64,000 nt of DNA, taken from the NCBI GenBank assembly GCA_031216445.1, contig CM062196.1, forward strand, positions 6,396,501 through 6,460,500, written 5' to 3'. The stretch is from Lateolabrax maculatus (Eukaryota > Chordata > Actinopteri > Acropomatiformes > Lateolabracidae). The notes below the pieces were generated by a model. That model saw only the letters and a program-made list of their open reading frames with translations, had not been told where the DNA came from and made no database searches. Shown here piece by piece: positions 47,590-59,089 of this stretch (positions are counted from its first letter, which is position 1; each line of letters opens with the position of its first letter). A program made the translations under genes and the position numbers.

Positions 47590-50500
47590 TATGTATTTGT
47601 TTATTATTTATCTCACAGTGCCAAGTAGTTCTTTCTAAATTGTTTGTTGCTGCGGTGTTTCTGCTTCGTACATTAACCTTTAATAAGTTCAGTCCAGTGA
47701 CCGAGTTTGGCTTAGATTTTATTCTGTTAATGAACCAGTAGTAAAAAAAAAAAGCATAAATTTGTACACATATGAAAGTTTTTGCGTTTTTCCTGGGAAA
47801 CTCGCATTGAGCAGTGCGTGCAATATCAGCAAATGTAAAAGCTTGCATAGGGTGTAGCAAAAGGTTGTAGAATAGCCCAAACCATACTTTACATGTATCC
47901 TATTCCAAACACTATATGGTAACCTAATGTTTGTACAAAGACAGAGTCAGCAGGATGTGACTACCTGGACTGCGGTGCCGCTCAGAGCAGTCCATCATTT
48001 GAAGGACTGATAAGGCTGCTTGCTGTAAAAACAAAAACAAGCCTGGCCCTGTGGGTGCCCCCCCTCGCCATGTGCTCCCACAGTGGCCCCCTTTGTGCTG
48101 CTACTTAATTAGCAGTCTCTGAAACTAACGCAGCGCGGCGTACAAAGCAAGTGCTCTCTGATCTCTCTGACGAGATATCCACTCACCCTCACAACCACAA
48201 ATACACTCATGTTGTTTGTCTCAAGAGCCAGCTAAGAGCCTTCCGGGCACACGACGTCCAACAAAAAGAAGGTTAGGAGGGGAGGAAGAAAGAAGCTAAA
48301 TGGAAACTATTAAGAATACACAGTGGGGAGGAAGATCAATTTGCATTTATTACATTTAAGGAGTAATGTCTGAAGTGTGTGTGATGACAGTGGACTGATA
48401 ATAGCAGCTATGTGAGCTTCGTTGATTGGAATCATTTCTTTTGTTGTTCATATGTTTGATTGATAAACAAGAGAGGTAATTTTGCAAAGGAAGAGGCACA
48501 GGGTTAGAAAAGAGATAAAAGAAAGAAGAGAGATTAAGAGAGAGATTATGTGTATAGAGAACTGTAACATAAAAGAAGAATAAAGAAAGAGGCTGATACT
48601 TTTCATCTCCTGACAAGCAATTTCTTTGTAATTCTGTCTTTGATCATCACCGTGGCCCTGTATTTCTATTTCTTTTTCTTCGTCTTTTTTTTTCTCCTAT
48701 TGTCATGCTTGTTCCCCTCCACTTCTAAGCTGCTTTGCAGAGCTGTAATGCGCCGCTTATGTAAGGGGGAACGAGGATCGGGGACCCAGGACGTGACAGG
48801 ATTTGGGAGGTCTTAGGCTTTGGCGTGCAGCTGATGCAGAGGCCGTCGCTGTGGGAGTTAAAATCCAGGAATCTGGGAACAACATAGAGCCAAGGGGACA
48901 ATGGTTTAACATACCCACAGTGATTTTCCCGTTCAGCCAACCAAAATGATGGGGAAACACCTCAGTTTCCCTTATTATTGGCATTTTTTGCATTGCAATC
49001 AAAAAATTCTGTATGTTTAAATCAAGGCTTTTAATACACCCCTGACAAAATGATCAGGCTGGTTTGATAGTGAAGTACCTTCGACTGTTTGGATTCATAT
49101 GTCAAACAGGTAACAGAAGAATGAAATGGCTACTAGGACAAGCAGGAATTAAGCAGTAATTTTAGAGCACTAATATTTGTTCAAGGTGTCAGGCAAACAT
49201 GGTTGACTCCAAGGGCATGCCTTTAATTATTCTTGCCAGTGAGAGCAAAGAGAGAGCAGGCTGCAGGATCAACAGGATGTTCAAAATGTGTTTCCTGTGC
49301 TGATTCTTTACCTGTCTGTGTTTATTTTGTGCAATTTGGTAATGCTGTTTTCTTAGCAGCTTAAAAGTTAACAGTAAAATAATTCTAAATGTATACAGTA
49401 TCATTGCTCTGCACCTCAGCCTCTCTCATCAACTCCTCCTAATGTTAATCCCCATCACAGAAAAGCGAGTCTTACAAAAGGCTCCTCAGTTCTCTGAAAG
49501 CTTAGAAGACAGAGAAAGTGGTGCAGTCTGTTTTTTCAAAATGAGTAAACAGATGCAGACTTAAGCGGATGTATAAACAGATTCATGAGCACACACACAC
49601 AGACACAAACAAGAGAGAGATTAACCTCTGTGAAGTAGTTGTGTATATGTGGGAGTAGGAAGTGTTACCTCCACAAATCGCCTTTAGTTGCCTTGATATT
49701 ATTTTGTCCCATTTTGGAGTCTGCCCTTTAGAAACCCTCTGGATATGATTGCTGTGTGATGTGTTTGCTATGTTCTGCTTTGTTTTCGCTCAATTCTTCA
49801 TTTGTCAAATTAAAGGGAGCTATTTCTTTCTCGAAGCATGACGCCACCTGCTCGCCAAAGATTTCTTTAAGAGATTGGAAAGTGAAGGATTTCACTGTTG
49901 ACAGACTTTTGGTCCGAGAAAGAAATGGTCTTTCCAGCAGTGGAGAATGTACAATAAAGTTGACTGTTAGTTGACTGCTAGTCAGTATGGACAAAGCCAG
50001 CGATCTGGATCAATTCATTGTGTGTTCGCATTCCCATCTCTGGCCATCTCTGCCCAACGCTGGTACCCACCCCATCATAGATTCATTTGTGTTTTTGTCT
50101 CAAAAATCTGGAGACGACGTCTTGCCCTGTGGGCTCAACTCCCCTCCGTCCAGAGAGGAAGATCATGCAATGTTAACAAGCTTCTTTGAACTGGTAGGTG
50201 GTTTTTGATGTGCTGTGAGTAGCATAATATACAACGTATTTGATCTAGCCAGCGGTCTGGTTTGCTGGTCCTTGAGTTCACCTCACATCTCCAGCCTTTG
50301 TATTGTGCCCATTGGCTCACAACCATGTTCACACACACATAGACACACACACCTGTAAGCATGTGAATTCAAATGCAGGTGCAAAAGAACTTTCTTAGAT
50401 TTCTGGTCTACACTTCATACTCACATAAATGTTACTCTTACTGCATTTATTAAGTTCTCTCTGATGATATCCAACATACATGCCTAATGTCAATAATAGC

Positions 50501-52900
50501 CACAGATTTAAGTTACAGTTGTGATAGTTTGGCTTTGAAGAGTTTGGGGAACTTTGTATTTGGCAGTTTTAAAAAGTTTGGCTGCCACCGGAGTTGCCCT
50601 TTTGTTTTTAATCAGTCAATGGGTGGATCATGTGTTGATTATTTCTTTGTTTCTCCTCTTTGTGAGTGGGCTACGCACCACCTGCCGTAGTTGGTATTCA
50701 AGTTACTTGAATCAAGAAGAGGGAAAGTTCAAACTTATCAGAGAAGAACAAAATGTTACATCCAATTCCCTCCTGCTGTCCATTACTTTACAATTAGTGT
50801 TTTTTCAGCTGCACTGTGCTCTTGTTGTATTCTTGTCCTTTCTCCACGATATCTCTCTGTCTCCAACTGATTATTGGGAAACTGGACAGGCCTTTAATCT
50901 CCTCAAAAGACCTATATTATACTTGTCTACTTTACTCCAACCCTCACTTTGTCTCTCGCTCACACATACCCGGACCCACACACAATTCATGAAGTATCCC
51001 CCTCTCCCTCACAGCTGTAGTTCAACCTCTGCTCACTGATTAACGGCCTCTTTCCCTCCACTGACACACTACGTTCTTCAGCTCTTTAGCTGATCACAAC
51101 AATGTGGAGGACCATCTATTTCCTCTCCTCTTTCTCCCACACTCGTTCTTTCTCCATTCTCTCTTGCTCTCTTTTCTTTCTGTCTCTCATTTTTCTCCCT
51201 TCGCTCTCTTTTACTGGATTACTTTCCTGGATTCTTCTTAGACTTGTTTACAGCTAGAAACATACCGTGCTATTTTTTTTCTTCTTCTTTTCGCTGCTGT
51301 TTATCTTTAATGTATGGAGTTTTCGAGAAAGATGTGTGTGTGACTGCAGAAATAATTCATTCGGCGGTGAAAATCTATTTCTGTCTATTTTGGTTTTCTT
51401 CGGTTATTCAAATGGACTTTTCTGTTACATGTGAATATCTCAACAAACTTTGATCGGAATCTGAGTAATGGAAAACCTGAGCAGTGCTACATGGTGACCA
51501 TGGTATTTTCTCCTGGATTTCATGAACAGAAAAGACTGGGTCAGTTTGGGCTTTTCTCCATTTTTCTGGTGGTGAATTAAAATTGTGTTATTTGAAAACA
51601 AATTTCTCTGGCATGTTGGATTGCGGTGCCTTGGCCTTTGGTTTGAGTAGATGTAGGCTCAGAGGTTTGGGTTGGAATATCATGGATGTAGCAAACAGAA
51701 GAAAATTATTTTGTTGATATTTCTGCCATTTCTTACCTGATTGGAGAGTTACCAACATGCAAGTGCATTTAGATGAAGGTAGGATTCAGAGGCAGTACAG
51801 ATTTGTACAAAGTCAAAAACATGGATGGAGGAAAACAAATATATTGTCAACGATACATAAGCTCAAGTTGAAGTTTTTTTCAACCAGACTGAAAATAACT
51901 GTAAATTTACAGAGACAAGAAGGTGAATACCTGCAGGAATCTCTTGGTACATAATGGAAATGTTTACTGATAATGATTCTCTGTATGACCTGTCACTTGC
52001 ACACATAATGCTGTACAGTGGCACACTCCACGCAAACAGTCTGTTACAGCTAATGTCTGTACTGTCAGTCTGGGAACACATCTATTCGCTACTGACCAAT
52101 AAACACAGACTGTAAAAACAAAGCAAGACTGCCCTAAAAACAACTTGAAAAAAATCTTTTGTCAGTATTTGAATCTGAAAAACAGTGCCAATTCAAGAGC
52201 TAGTGAGCAAAAAATGCCAGTGTTTCAGATCATCGTTATTGGAGCAACATTTCAGGGACTGCAGTCAACAAATCCTAATTAGAGGAGACACAGTGTTCCC
52301 TGAGCTATTATTGTGCTGTTGGATGTTTTATTTCCATTTCCCTTTCACTCTGTGTGTGTAATGAAGTGTGTAAATTGAATGACTTGACCTTCACCTGTTC
52401 CCAGGTTGAACAGAAGCGCCCCCAAATCATGTCACCAGCAGTATGTGGCGGAGAATCCTAAGAGGTGTCCAGCATGTGCGTGTTGGGTGGATGGGGGTGG
52501 AGGCCATATGAACTTGATTAGGTCAGCTTAGTCATTCATTGATCATGGGGGTCTCCAGAGTGTGACATTAGTTGAATGTCAGTGGAAGATTAACACAGTA
52601 CGTCTATAGAAAAGGTGGACAGCAGCCGCACCTTTAAGTGTTCTCTGAACATTTCTTGTGGCATCTTCCACATTGTCTCTATAACGGGCATTATTGTAAT
52701 GGGTTAGCCTTGCATGGCCCTATAAAGGTTTGATATTTATGTAGAGCGTCACATGACTCATCCAAATGTTACAGTTTAAACTTTATAGTTCACAGTTCAT
52801 TATATCGGTCTCTTACAGCATAATGATCAAATTCTGATTTCTGTTACACTGTATAAAACACTATGAAAAAAAAAATCACCCCACATTTGCACGAGCAAGA
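47590..52900. other. Intronic sequence; no gene called
   Basis: AT-rich sequence with a GC-balanced piece at 48700-48960 and a pyrimidine-rich tract at about 51110-51245. The 161-residue ORF at 50554-51039 lacks a recognisable domain and ends in a CACACA-encoded His-Thr stretch. Confidence 0.5.
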
Positions 52901-52907
52901 TACATTA

Positions 52908-52910
<3 letters not shown>

Positions 52911-52968
<58 letters not shown>
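52911..52968. repeat. (TA)29 microsatellite
   Basis: A pure TA run of 58 nt. It is followed by two imperfect copies of 'gcacacccata' (52971 and 52988). Long pure TA runs are cruciform-prone and often unstable. Confidence 0.97.
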
Positions 52969-52971
<3 letters not shown>

Positions 52972-52999
52972 CACACCCATATGTAGAGCACACCCATAG

Positions 53000-54480
53000 T
53001 AGAGTTTGTTACTTCATATCAATACTGTATATTTTTATCTTTGGTGAAGGTTACAGCGTAAACTTTAAACACAGTCTGTAACTGTACTAGGGTCAAGTTA
53101 AAGACCATGCACTTTGCCATACACTTGTGTGCCATAGCATTCATAAATGTATATGTCCACCAGTTAAACATAATCAGAGAATAAAAGCAAATCCTTTTAT
53201 ATGTGCTTTAATGGTGTTTTGCTTGTTTATTTCTTTTAATGCATAACATCAACCTAAAGTAAAGTAAATTAGCTTCCCCCGGTCAATACAGTATATTAAC
53301 AAAATAAATCTCAACAAAATGGCATTGCTTATGTGTTGCTCAATGAACATTACTGTGTTCTGTGAAAAATAGGCCCGAGAAGCCCCTAGCTGAAGTGCAA
53401 GTGAAGTGGAATAATGGATAAGATATGACAGTCTGACGGTGCAATTTAAAAGTGTACAAAGTTAGTGATGACTCGAGAATGTGGATTAAAATCACAAGCT
53501 AGAGCTCTTCTGGCCCATCCGCTTCTTCACATAAATATTAATCACTTTTTCTATCTGGGGATCGAGGACTAAAATCACATAATGTTCTTTAACTCTAGGA
53601 GGAGGAGTGGTTGGTAGCTAAAGGTGTATGTGCACAGTATGTGTGTATGGCTGCCTAGTGTTTGTCTCCTCCACATTCACTCTCACACCTCATAAGGCAG
53701 GTTTAGGCTGCTCCATATGGATGATACTCATATATGACAGCTGCTTACATTTACATTCTGATGCACCAAGACCTGTTTGTGTGTGCATCAGCAACTCTTG
53801 AGAGGCATGGGAAAACCATTTTTTTCTCGATTTTTGTTTTTGCGTCTCCTGATATTTTACAATTAATGATCTCTAAATATGTTTGTCCACCATTTAGTTA
53901 AAGTACATCTTTGTAGTGGAATATATGGCATTTTTCATGTGTTGTTCATCTCTTTCTCGCCTTAGTGTTGTTCTGGGTGTGTATTGCTTTTTTCATTCCT
54001 GGAGTCACTTCCTGTGCCTGTTGCAGCTGAGAAATTAGTTTTATTTGCATGCTTATTTCATTATATGAGAGCTTACTTTCCAAATTGTTGTACTGTATAC
54101 CCATCTGCGGGAAATAATCACTATTCATTTAGTATTCCAAACCCCAGATGACTGCACTCTCATGAATTCTCGGTTTTCAAGATGGATGATAATAGCTTTC
54201 CATAATGTGCTTTATTGAAATACTACAATTTTCACTTAGTGGGGGTGTCATTTTTGAAAATAAAGTCTTCACACTGAACTGTCTTCAGACTAGTTTCTCT
54301 AGATTGTTGTGGGACATTTTTTTTTTGTCCAGTGCCACTGTTGAATAAATGTGTGAGTAACATCCTGGTTTATTAAAAGCATATTGTATTTGCTCACAGA
54401 AGAAAAGCCACTACTCAATGCCTTTGGCCCCCAGAATAAGAATGGGCCAAGGTGAATCGTATTTTTTTCATTTCTGTCCT
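53000..54480. other. Intronic sequence without recognisable features
   Basis: AT-rich unique sequence; no gene or repeat was recognised. Confidence 0.5.
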
Positions 54481-54489
54481 TAAGATAAG

Positions 54490-54720
54490 AAAAAATGCGA
54501 ATCAAGGAAAGGGTTGTCGGAATTTGATAGGCTTACGTTTGCTGGCTTCTGCATTTTAATTAATTCCTTTGAGTGTGATATGTTGTAAGCCTATCCGTCA
54601 CCTGCACCATTTTGCATCCCTAGCTGAATAAAACAAGCCGTTATTTGAAAGGATTATGATTAATGCTGATAGGAAATATTATAAGGGTGACGGGAAAACC
54701 CTTATTTGTGGATGTCTTAT
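54490..54720. promoter_or_regulatory. Candidate conserved noncoding block with nested dyads
   Basis: The 11-bp inverted repeat GATAGGCTTAC (54526-54536) and GTAAGCCTATC (54585-54595) encloses 'cattttaattaattcc'. A second dyad ATAAGGGT (54681-54688) and ACCCTTAT (54698-54705) follows. The intervening sequence is complex and non-repetitive, with ATTA cores. Confidence 0.35.
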
Positions 54721-54749
54721 ATCAGCTTTGTTTTGATCTACAGTAGTAT

Positions 54750-57640
54750 GGGGAATTAAACTGCCCAGTTTGTACTCTGTGTGTGGCTAGCGCTGGCTCT
54801 GTTATCAGGCTGTAGGCAGGGATGGAGGGAAAGATGAAAAAAGAGGGAGGGTGGACAGGAAGAGATGGGATTTATGCTAACATGCTGGTAGGAAGAAAGA
54901 GGATTTATTCAGTTCTTTGTGGAGACTGATTCCATTACACTAGACCCCACCTCAGCAGCCTCTTTCCCTCTTGTCTTTCGTTTCTGTACCTCTGTTCCCT
55001 GTTCTCTTCCCTCTTTCTATTTACCTTTGTCTGTGGCTCTGACTATTCTGTAATCCCTAGGGACGCGCATTTCATTTATTCTAGGCCTATACCTTCTTCA
55101 ATTCCATCTCTCATGTCTTTAAGACTCCCTTTATCTTTTTTTTTCTCACTACTTAGAATCAATACTCTCCAATGGTGAATGTGTGCTTGTCTCTATCTTT
55201 TCTTCAATCTGCCATACACTGTCATCCATATAAATACATTTAGATATACATATTGAAAGCACTGGTCCCCACAACTGAGAAACTGTCAGTTCCTATAGTA
55301 TGTACTTCATTATTATGGCTCCCACTTGTGCCATCAGTCATAACACTGCCTTTTACCACACACCCTAGGACATCCACACATAAACAACAGGCTAATAAGC
55401 TGGATAGCTTTTCCCTTGGTAAGAGTAGGACTGTATAAAGCACGCTGTCAGTGTTGGACTAATTCCTTGTGTAGTTCAGCAGTTTAAATCAGTGCTCTAA
55501 TGCTGTTCACCTAAATTCTTGTAAAGCATGTGGCACTAATTATTGTGGTTTGATTTCATATTGGACAGCACACACACATTTACTGTAAACACACAAGTAT
55601 AATTTCCCACCAGTTTGCTTCTTAGGTTTTCATTAACCACTTATATTGAAAAAATTTGAACCTGGTATTAATAGTTGATAGCTTGTAACTGTAAACAAAT
55701 ATGCATTGCTTTTCCTAAGAGAGAGAGAAGATTTAGCTAAAGAATGATATTGTGTTTTAGATTTGAAGTAGGCTCCCCAAATCAGAGAGGATCAGGACAC
55801 TTGTGTTGTTAATTTGAAGTTGTTTGGAGTATAAACATTACTCTAAGCCATTTCCATCATATGGAAAATCCAGTAGATTCTGTCTTATTCTTATTCTTGT
55901 ATTTTCATCATTGGTTTCATGGAATTATAAATTATTTTGGTGTTTTAATAAGAATCCCACACAGCAGCCATCAAAATGTTATCACTGTTCACATACACTG
56001 ATAGAGACTACCTCGTCTCTTTCTTGGTTTGTTTGTTATCCTTAGAATATTCATGTCACACTGCAGTTGAAGCTGTAAATGATGAAATCACAGCTGACTG
56101 GAGGATAGGTAGCTTTACTGGAACATATATGGTTTTGTTTACCGTGCATCTATATAGTATCATCACCTATACGACATTACACTGCTTTAGCCTGGCACTG
56201 CGCTCACCTACATCTACAGCTGGTTTAAACTAAGGGTTGGTGAGGCGGTTTAACACCAGGCTCACATGAAAGAAATTGGAAAAGTTACAGTCACAGTTAC
56301 TCTCTACTCGTCAGAAGAAAATCACCCCGACACAAACACCAGCACCAGACACACACGCAGGGTTGTTCACTCACACCCCCACCCCACCCCCCCCCCACCC
56401 CCCACCTCTGTTCAGTATATTTCATCATGGCGAGGCAAGGCACTGCTAACACGCCAAGCGAGTGCTTTCTCTTGTTCAGTGGCTCTCGCTGTCAAGGAGA
56501 GGGACAGACTCAAGTGCTTCAATTTTCCCCTAGTTTGGAGAAAGTGACTGCACAAAACCTTTGGAGTCCATAGGCTATCAGGAAACGAGACGGAGCCAGA
56601 GCCGGTTCTGCAAAGATTGGGCTGGACTCAGAAGGTGGATTATGGGATGGTTAAAATGGAGCAAACTCTCTGATCCAGTTCAGGCAGGCTGCTCTATTCA
56701 CTGTACCATGTATCCAACACACTCTTGCTAAAAAGGGGTTAAAGCTGTCCACGCACTGCTCATTCACTCTGCTTAAAAGCAAACTGATTTAAAGCACTAT
56801 TTTAATTTATTCTTCAGTTAATACTTTAAAAATGTTCAAAGTTGTCAAATGTAATATGTTGCTACTCCCAAACCATCTCCATGCAACTGAAATTCTTATC
56901 TACCCATAATAATGAAATTATGTCACAAATCACTTTGGTCCTCATTAAAAGAATTTCAGCAATATATTCCACAATATAAAATAATATAATATCAGTATGG
57001 ATCCAGCAGGATACTGGATAATCTTTCATCCATGCTGAATCTTTTTGAAGTGAAAAAAAGAAAAGAAAAGTTGCATACACAAAGATGCACACAGCTGGGC
57101 GACTCTGTGAAATTAACAAAGCTATCACAAACAGTCTCACCTGACTCACAGCCCTGATCCACTTAGTCAACCTCAAAGAACAGACACTGCAAAGGCTGGT
57201 TAATCAAACGCCTCTTGTCCCCTCATGTCTCCTGTTACAAGTGTTATGAGACTCCAGCCTGCAACCGGCTGCATCAAAACATTTGCTGCTGATGGTTAAA
57301 TTGAAACTGGACAGTAAAATTGGTTTGAACTTGTTGCTCAGGAATGACTCTTGACTTAAGTTAAATTTGATTTGCTTAGCCTTGTGGCCTTGTTAAGTCG
57401 ATTATCAAACGTTTGACAAGTTTCTTTACCACTTACTGCTTTAAAGATTTTGCATACTTGTCACTGTGTCCAGAAGTTGTTTTCTGTCTCTATTCAGACA
57501 TCATAATTTGTCCCATTAAATATTTAACACAATATCTAATAGTCACTGTATTAATAACTGGGAATGAGTTGATTAGCATTATATTAATGACCAGCAGAAA
57601 GTAGCAGCGAATACAATACTGCCTTACTTTTCTATGAGCC
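54750..57640. other. Intronic sequence up to the LA exon
   Basis: AT-rich sequence with a C-rich run at 56377-56404. ORFs such as 56862-57176 on the reverse strand have no domain pattern. Confidence 0.55.
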
Positions 57641-57645
57641 ATGCA

Positions 57646-57676
57646 GTAATGTTGCATATAACCTTTGTCTCCACAG
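57646..57676 (+). other. 3' splice site of the LA exon
   Basis: A short pyrimidine-rich stretch (CCTTTGTCTCCACAG) ends at the AG of 57675-57676, directly before the first in-frame LA codons. The adenosines of ATATAAC just upstream, or of CTTAC near 57625, are possible branch points. The exon's reading frame is consistent only with this acceptor. Confidence 0.85.
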
Positions 57677-57799
57677 CCAAGAAGACATGTGCGACCACAG
57701 ACTTCGCCTGTAAGAATGGACAGTGCGTTCCCGCTAGGTGGCGCTGCGACGGAGAACCAGAGTGTGCAGACGGTTCAGACGAAGCCGATGCAATCTGCA
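57677..57799 (+). CDS. lrp8: Internal coding exon for one LDL-receptor class A module, probably LA2 of lrp8 (ApoER2)
   Basis: This is an internal exon of a lipoprotein-receptor-family membrane protein. Read in frame from 57679, it encodes 40 whole residues with six cysteines (residues 4, 11, 16, 23, 29 and 40), the spacing of a single LA module. The core CDGEPEC followed by DGSDE is the calcium cage; by analogy with LDLR the side-chain ligands are D24, E28, D34 and E35, with W21 contributing its backbone. The exon is flanked by a tract ending CCACAG and by a consensus GTAAGT donor. It is 123 nt long and symmetrical phase 1-1, as usual for single-LA exons in LDLR, VLDLR and LRP8. KKTC at the start and three residues between DE and the last cysteine fit LA2 of VLDLR or LRP8. 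The split first codon ends in CC, so it can be Pro but not the Val I recall in VLDLR, and Glu rather than Asp at residue 28 also fits LRP8. In the family, LRP8 is a neuronal Reelin and apoE receptor acting at the cell surface through Dab1. The LA exon call is very secure; lrp8 over vldlr is an inference. Confidence 0.85.
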
Positions 57800-57806
57800 G
57801 TAAGTA
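57799..57806 (+). other. 5' splice site of the LA exon
   Basis: The sequence TGCA is followed by GTAAGT at 57800-57805, a full match to the U1 consensus. It falls one base after the sixth cysteine codon, which gives the phase-1 exit expected for LA exons. Without splicing, the frame meets a TAG stop within the next two codons. Confidence 0.9.
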
Positions 57807-58968
57807 GCCGCACAGAGAGACAAACACAGCCGCAGACAAACAGTGCCACAAAGGCAAACATGCAAACACAGACAGAGGGAAGGCCATGAACACACAGGCA
57901 GGTCGGTCAGGACACGCATTCATTTGACATGTCTCAAATGTGTTACCAGCTACAAGTGTAGGTGTGTGTGCGTGAGTGTTTGTATTAGTGCATGTGTGTT
58001 TTTAATGTAATGAAAGCCACATAAATACATACATTTTCTAAACACATATACACATCAGTATGATGTCTTTGTCTCTTTAAGAGTCATGTAATTTGTGTTT
58101 GAACTAGCTGACCTCACACATGCGCGCACACACACACATACATTTCCCTCAGCATAAAGCACTCCCAAGGTTATTCGGTCTCAGTGTTTCTGTATTTTCC
58201 TGCACTCCAGCTGCCGTGCCAACCTTCTCTGCCTCAGAAAATTGCTTTCAGTTGCTTTTTTTTTTTTTTCGGTGGCCGCACCATCAGACACAAGACATCC
58301 GTACATGGTTTGATCAAGACCACGGAGGGCGGAAGAGTGGACAAGATGTCTGCTTAATTCATACTATTTCCATAAAGCACACTTGACAATACAATACTTA
58401 CCTCTGAATCCCTTTGGGTTTCTCACAAAACAGATTGTGACACAGGAAAAGAGTTTCTGTATCTAGCATGCAGATTAAAAGCATTTTTGTGTTATGTGCA
58501 GGTACAAAATTGGCAGAAAGTGTGTTGTCACTCTATAGTTTGGCTATGTCACTGCTGCCTGTACTGTAGGACTAACAAGTGTTTGCTGCGTGTGCTGTGA
58601 CAAAGCAATGCAGGCAATATAACTAAAAACTACAATGACCAATGTCTGATTATCTCTTTCATGGATATTTCTTAATGGATAGACAGAAAAATATATTGCA
58701 AATAATTGTCAAATGCTGTAGGTTTATGATGATGTTATATTAACTAGAGTGTTTCACTATGAAGTTAATAATATAAACTGATTTAAATCATAATCTAAAT
58801 GATCCATTTGAGACGTCGTTGGAAAAATTAACTACTTTGCGTGAAGTAGTGCATGTGAGGGTCTTTATCAGTGTTAGCAACCAGGAGACCACTTGTCGGG
58901 TACTGAAATACTCAAAAACATCAGCTTACATGATTTTTAAAGCTTATGTTCTCAGCATACACTAATGT

Positions 58969-59080
58969 AATTATGAAAAATGGAACAGGGCCTGTAAACA
59001 CACTTTACCTGTTACACTCTCATTTTAAAGGTTGGCAGGTAGGGAGGTTGCTTGCTGCCTCAATTATGAAAAATGGAACA
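58969..59080 (+). repeat. 19-bp direct repeat, 93 bp apart
   Basis: AATTATGAAAAATGGAACA occurs at 58969-58987 and again, exactly, at 59062-59080. The sequence between is unique. This is consistent with a local duplication or a small insertion flanked by duplicated target sequence. Confidence 0.9.
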
Positions 59081-59089
59081 TTGCCCACA

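Larger units (their letters stand above)
1..57676 (+). other. lrp8: Large intron (or upstream gene space) preceding the LA exon
   Basis: This is inferred from the phase-1 acceptor at 57676. The receptor must have at least a signal-peptide exon and, in this family, usually a first LA exon upstream. I looked for the conserved CDG...DGSDE coding pattern on the + strand and saw only the exon at 57677. No CpG-rich promoter was seen. Most open frames here are short, and many are translated CA/GT repeats (His-Thr or Cys-Val runs), so I call no genes. Whether all 57.6 kb is one intron, or part lies outside the gene, cannot be settled from this window. Confidence 0.6.

Noticed and set aside
50554..51039. 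161-residue forward ORF
   Set aside because: Random-looking hydrophobic composition, ends in a CA-repeat-derived tail, and no domain or splice context was seen.
57665..57889. Forward ORF starting before the LA exon
   Set aside because: It is in a different frame from the six-cysteine LA reading and crosses both splice sites, so it is a shadow of the real exon.
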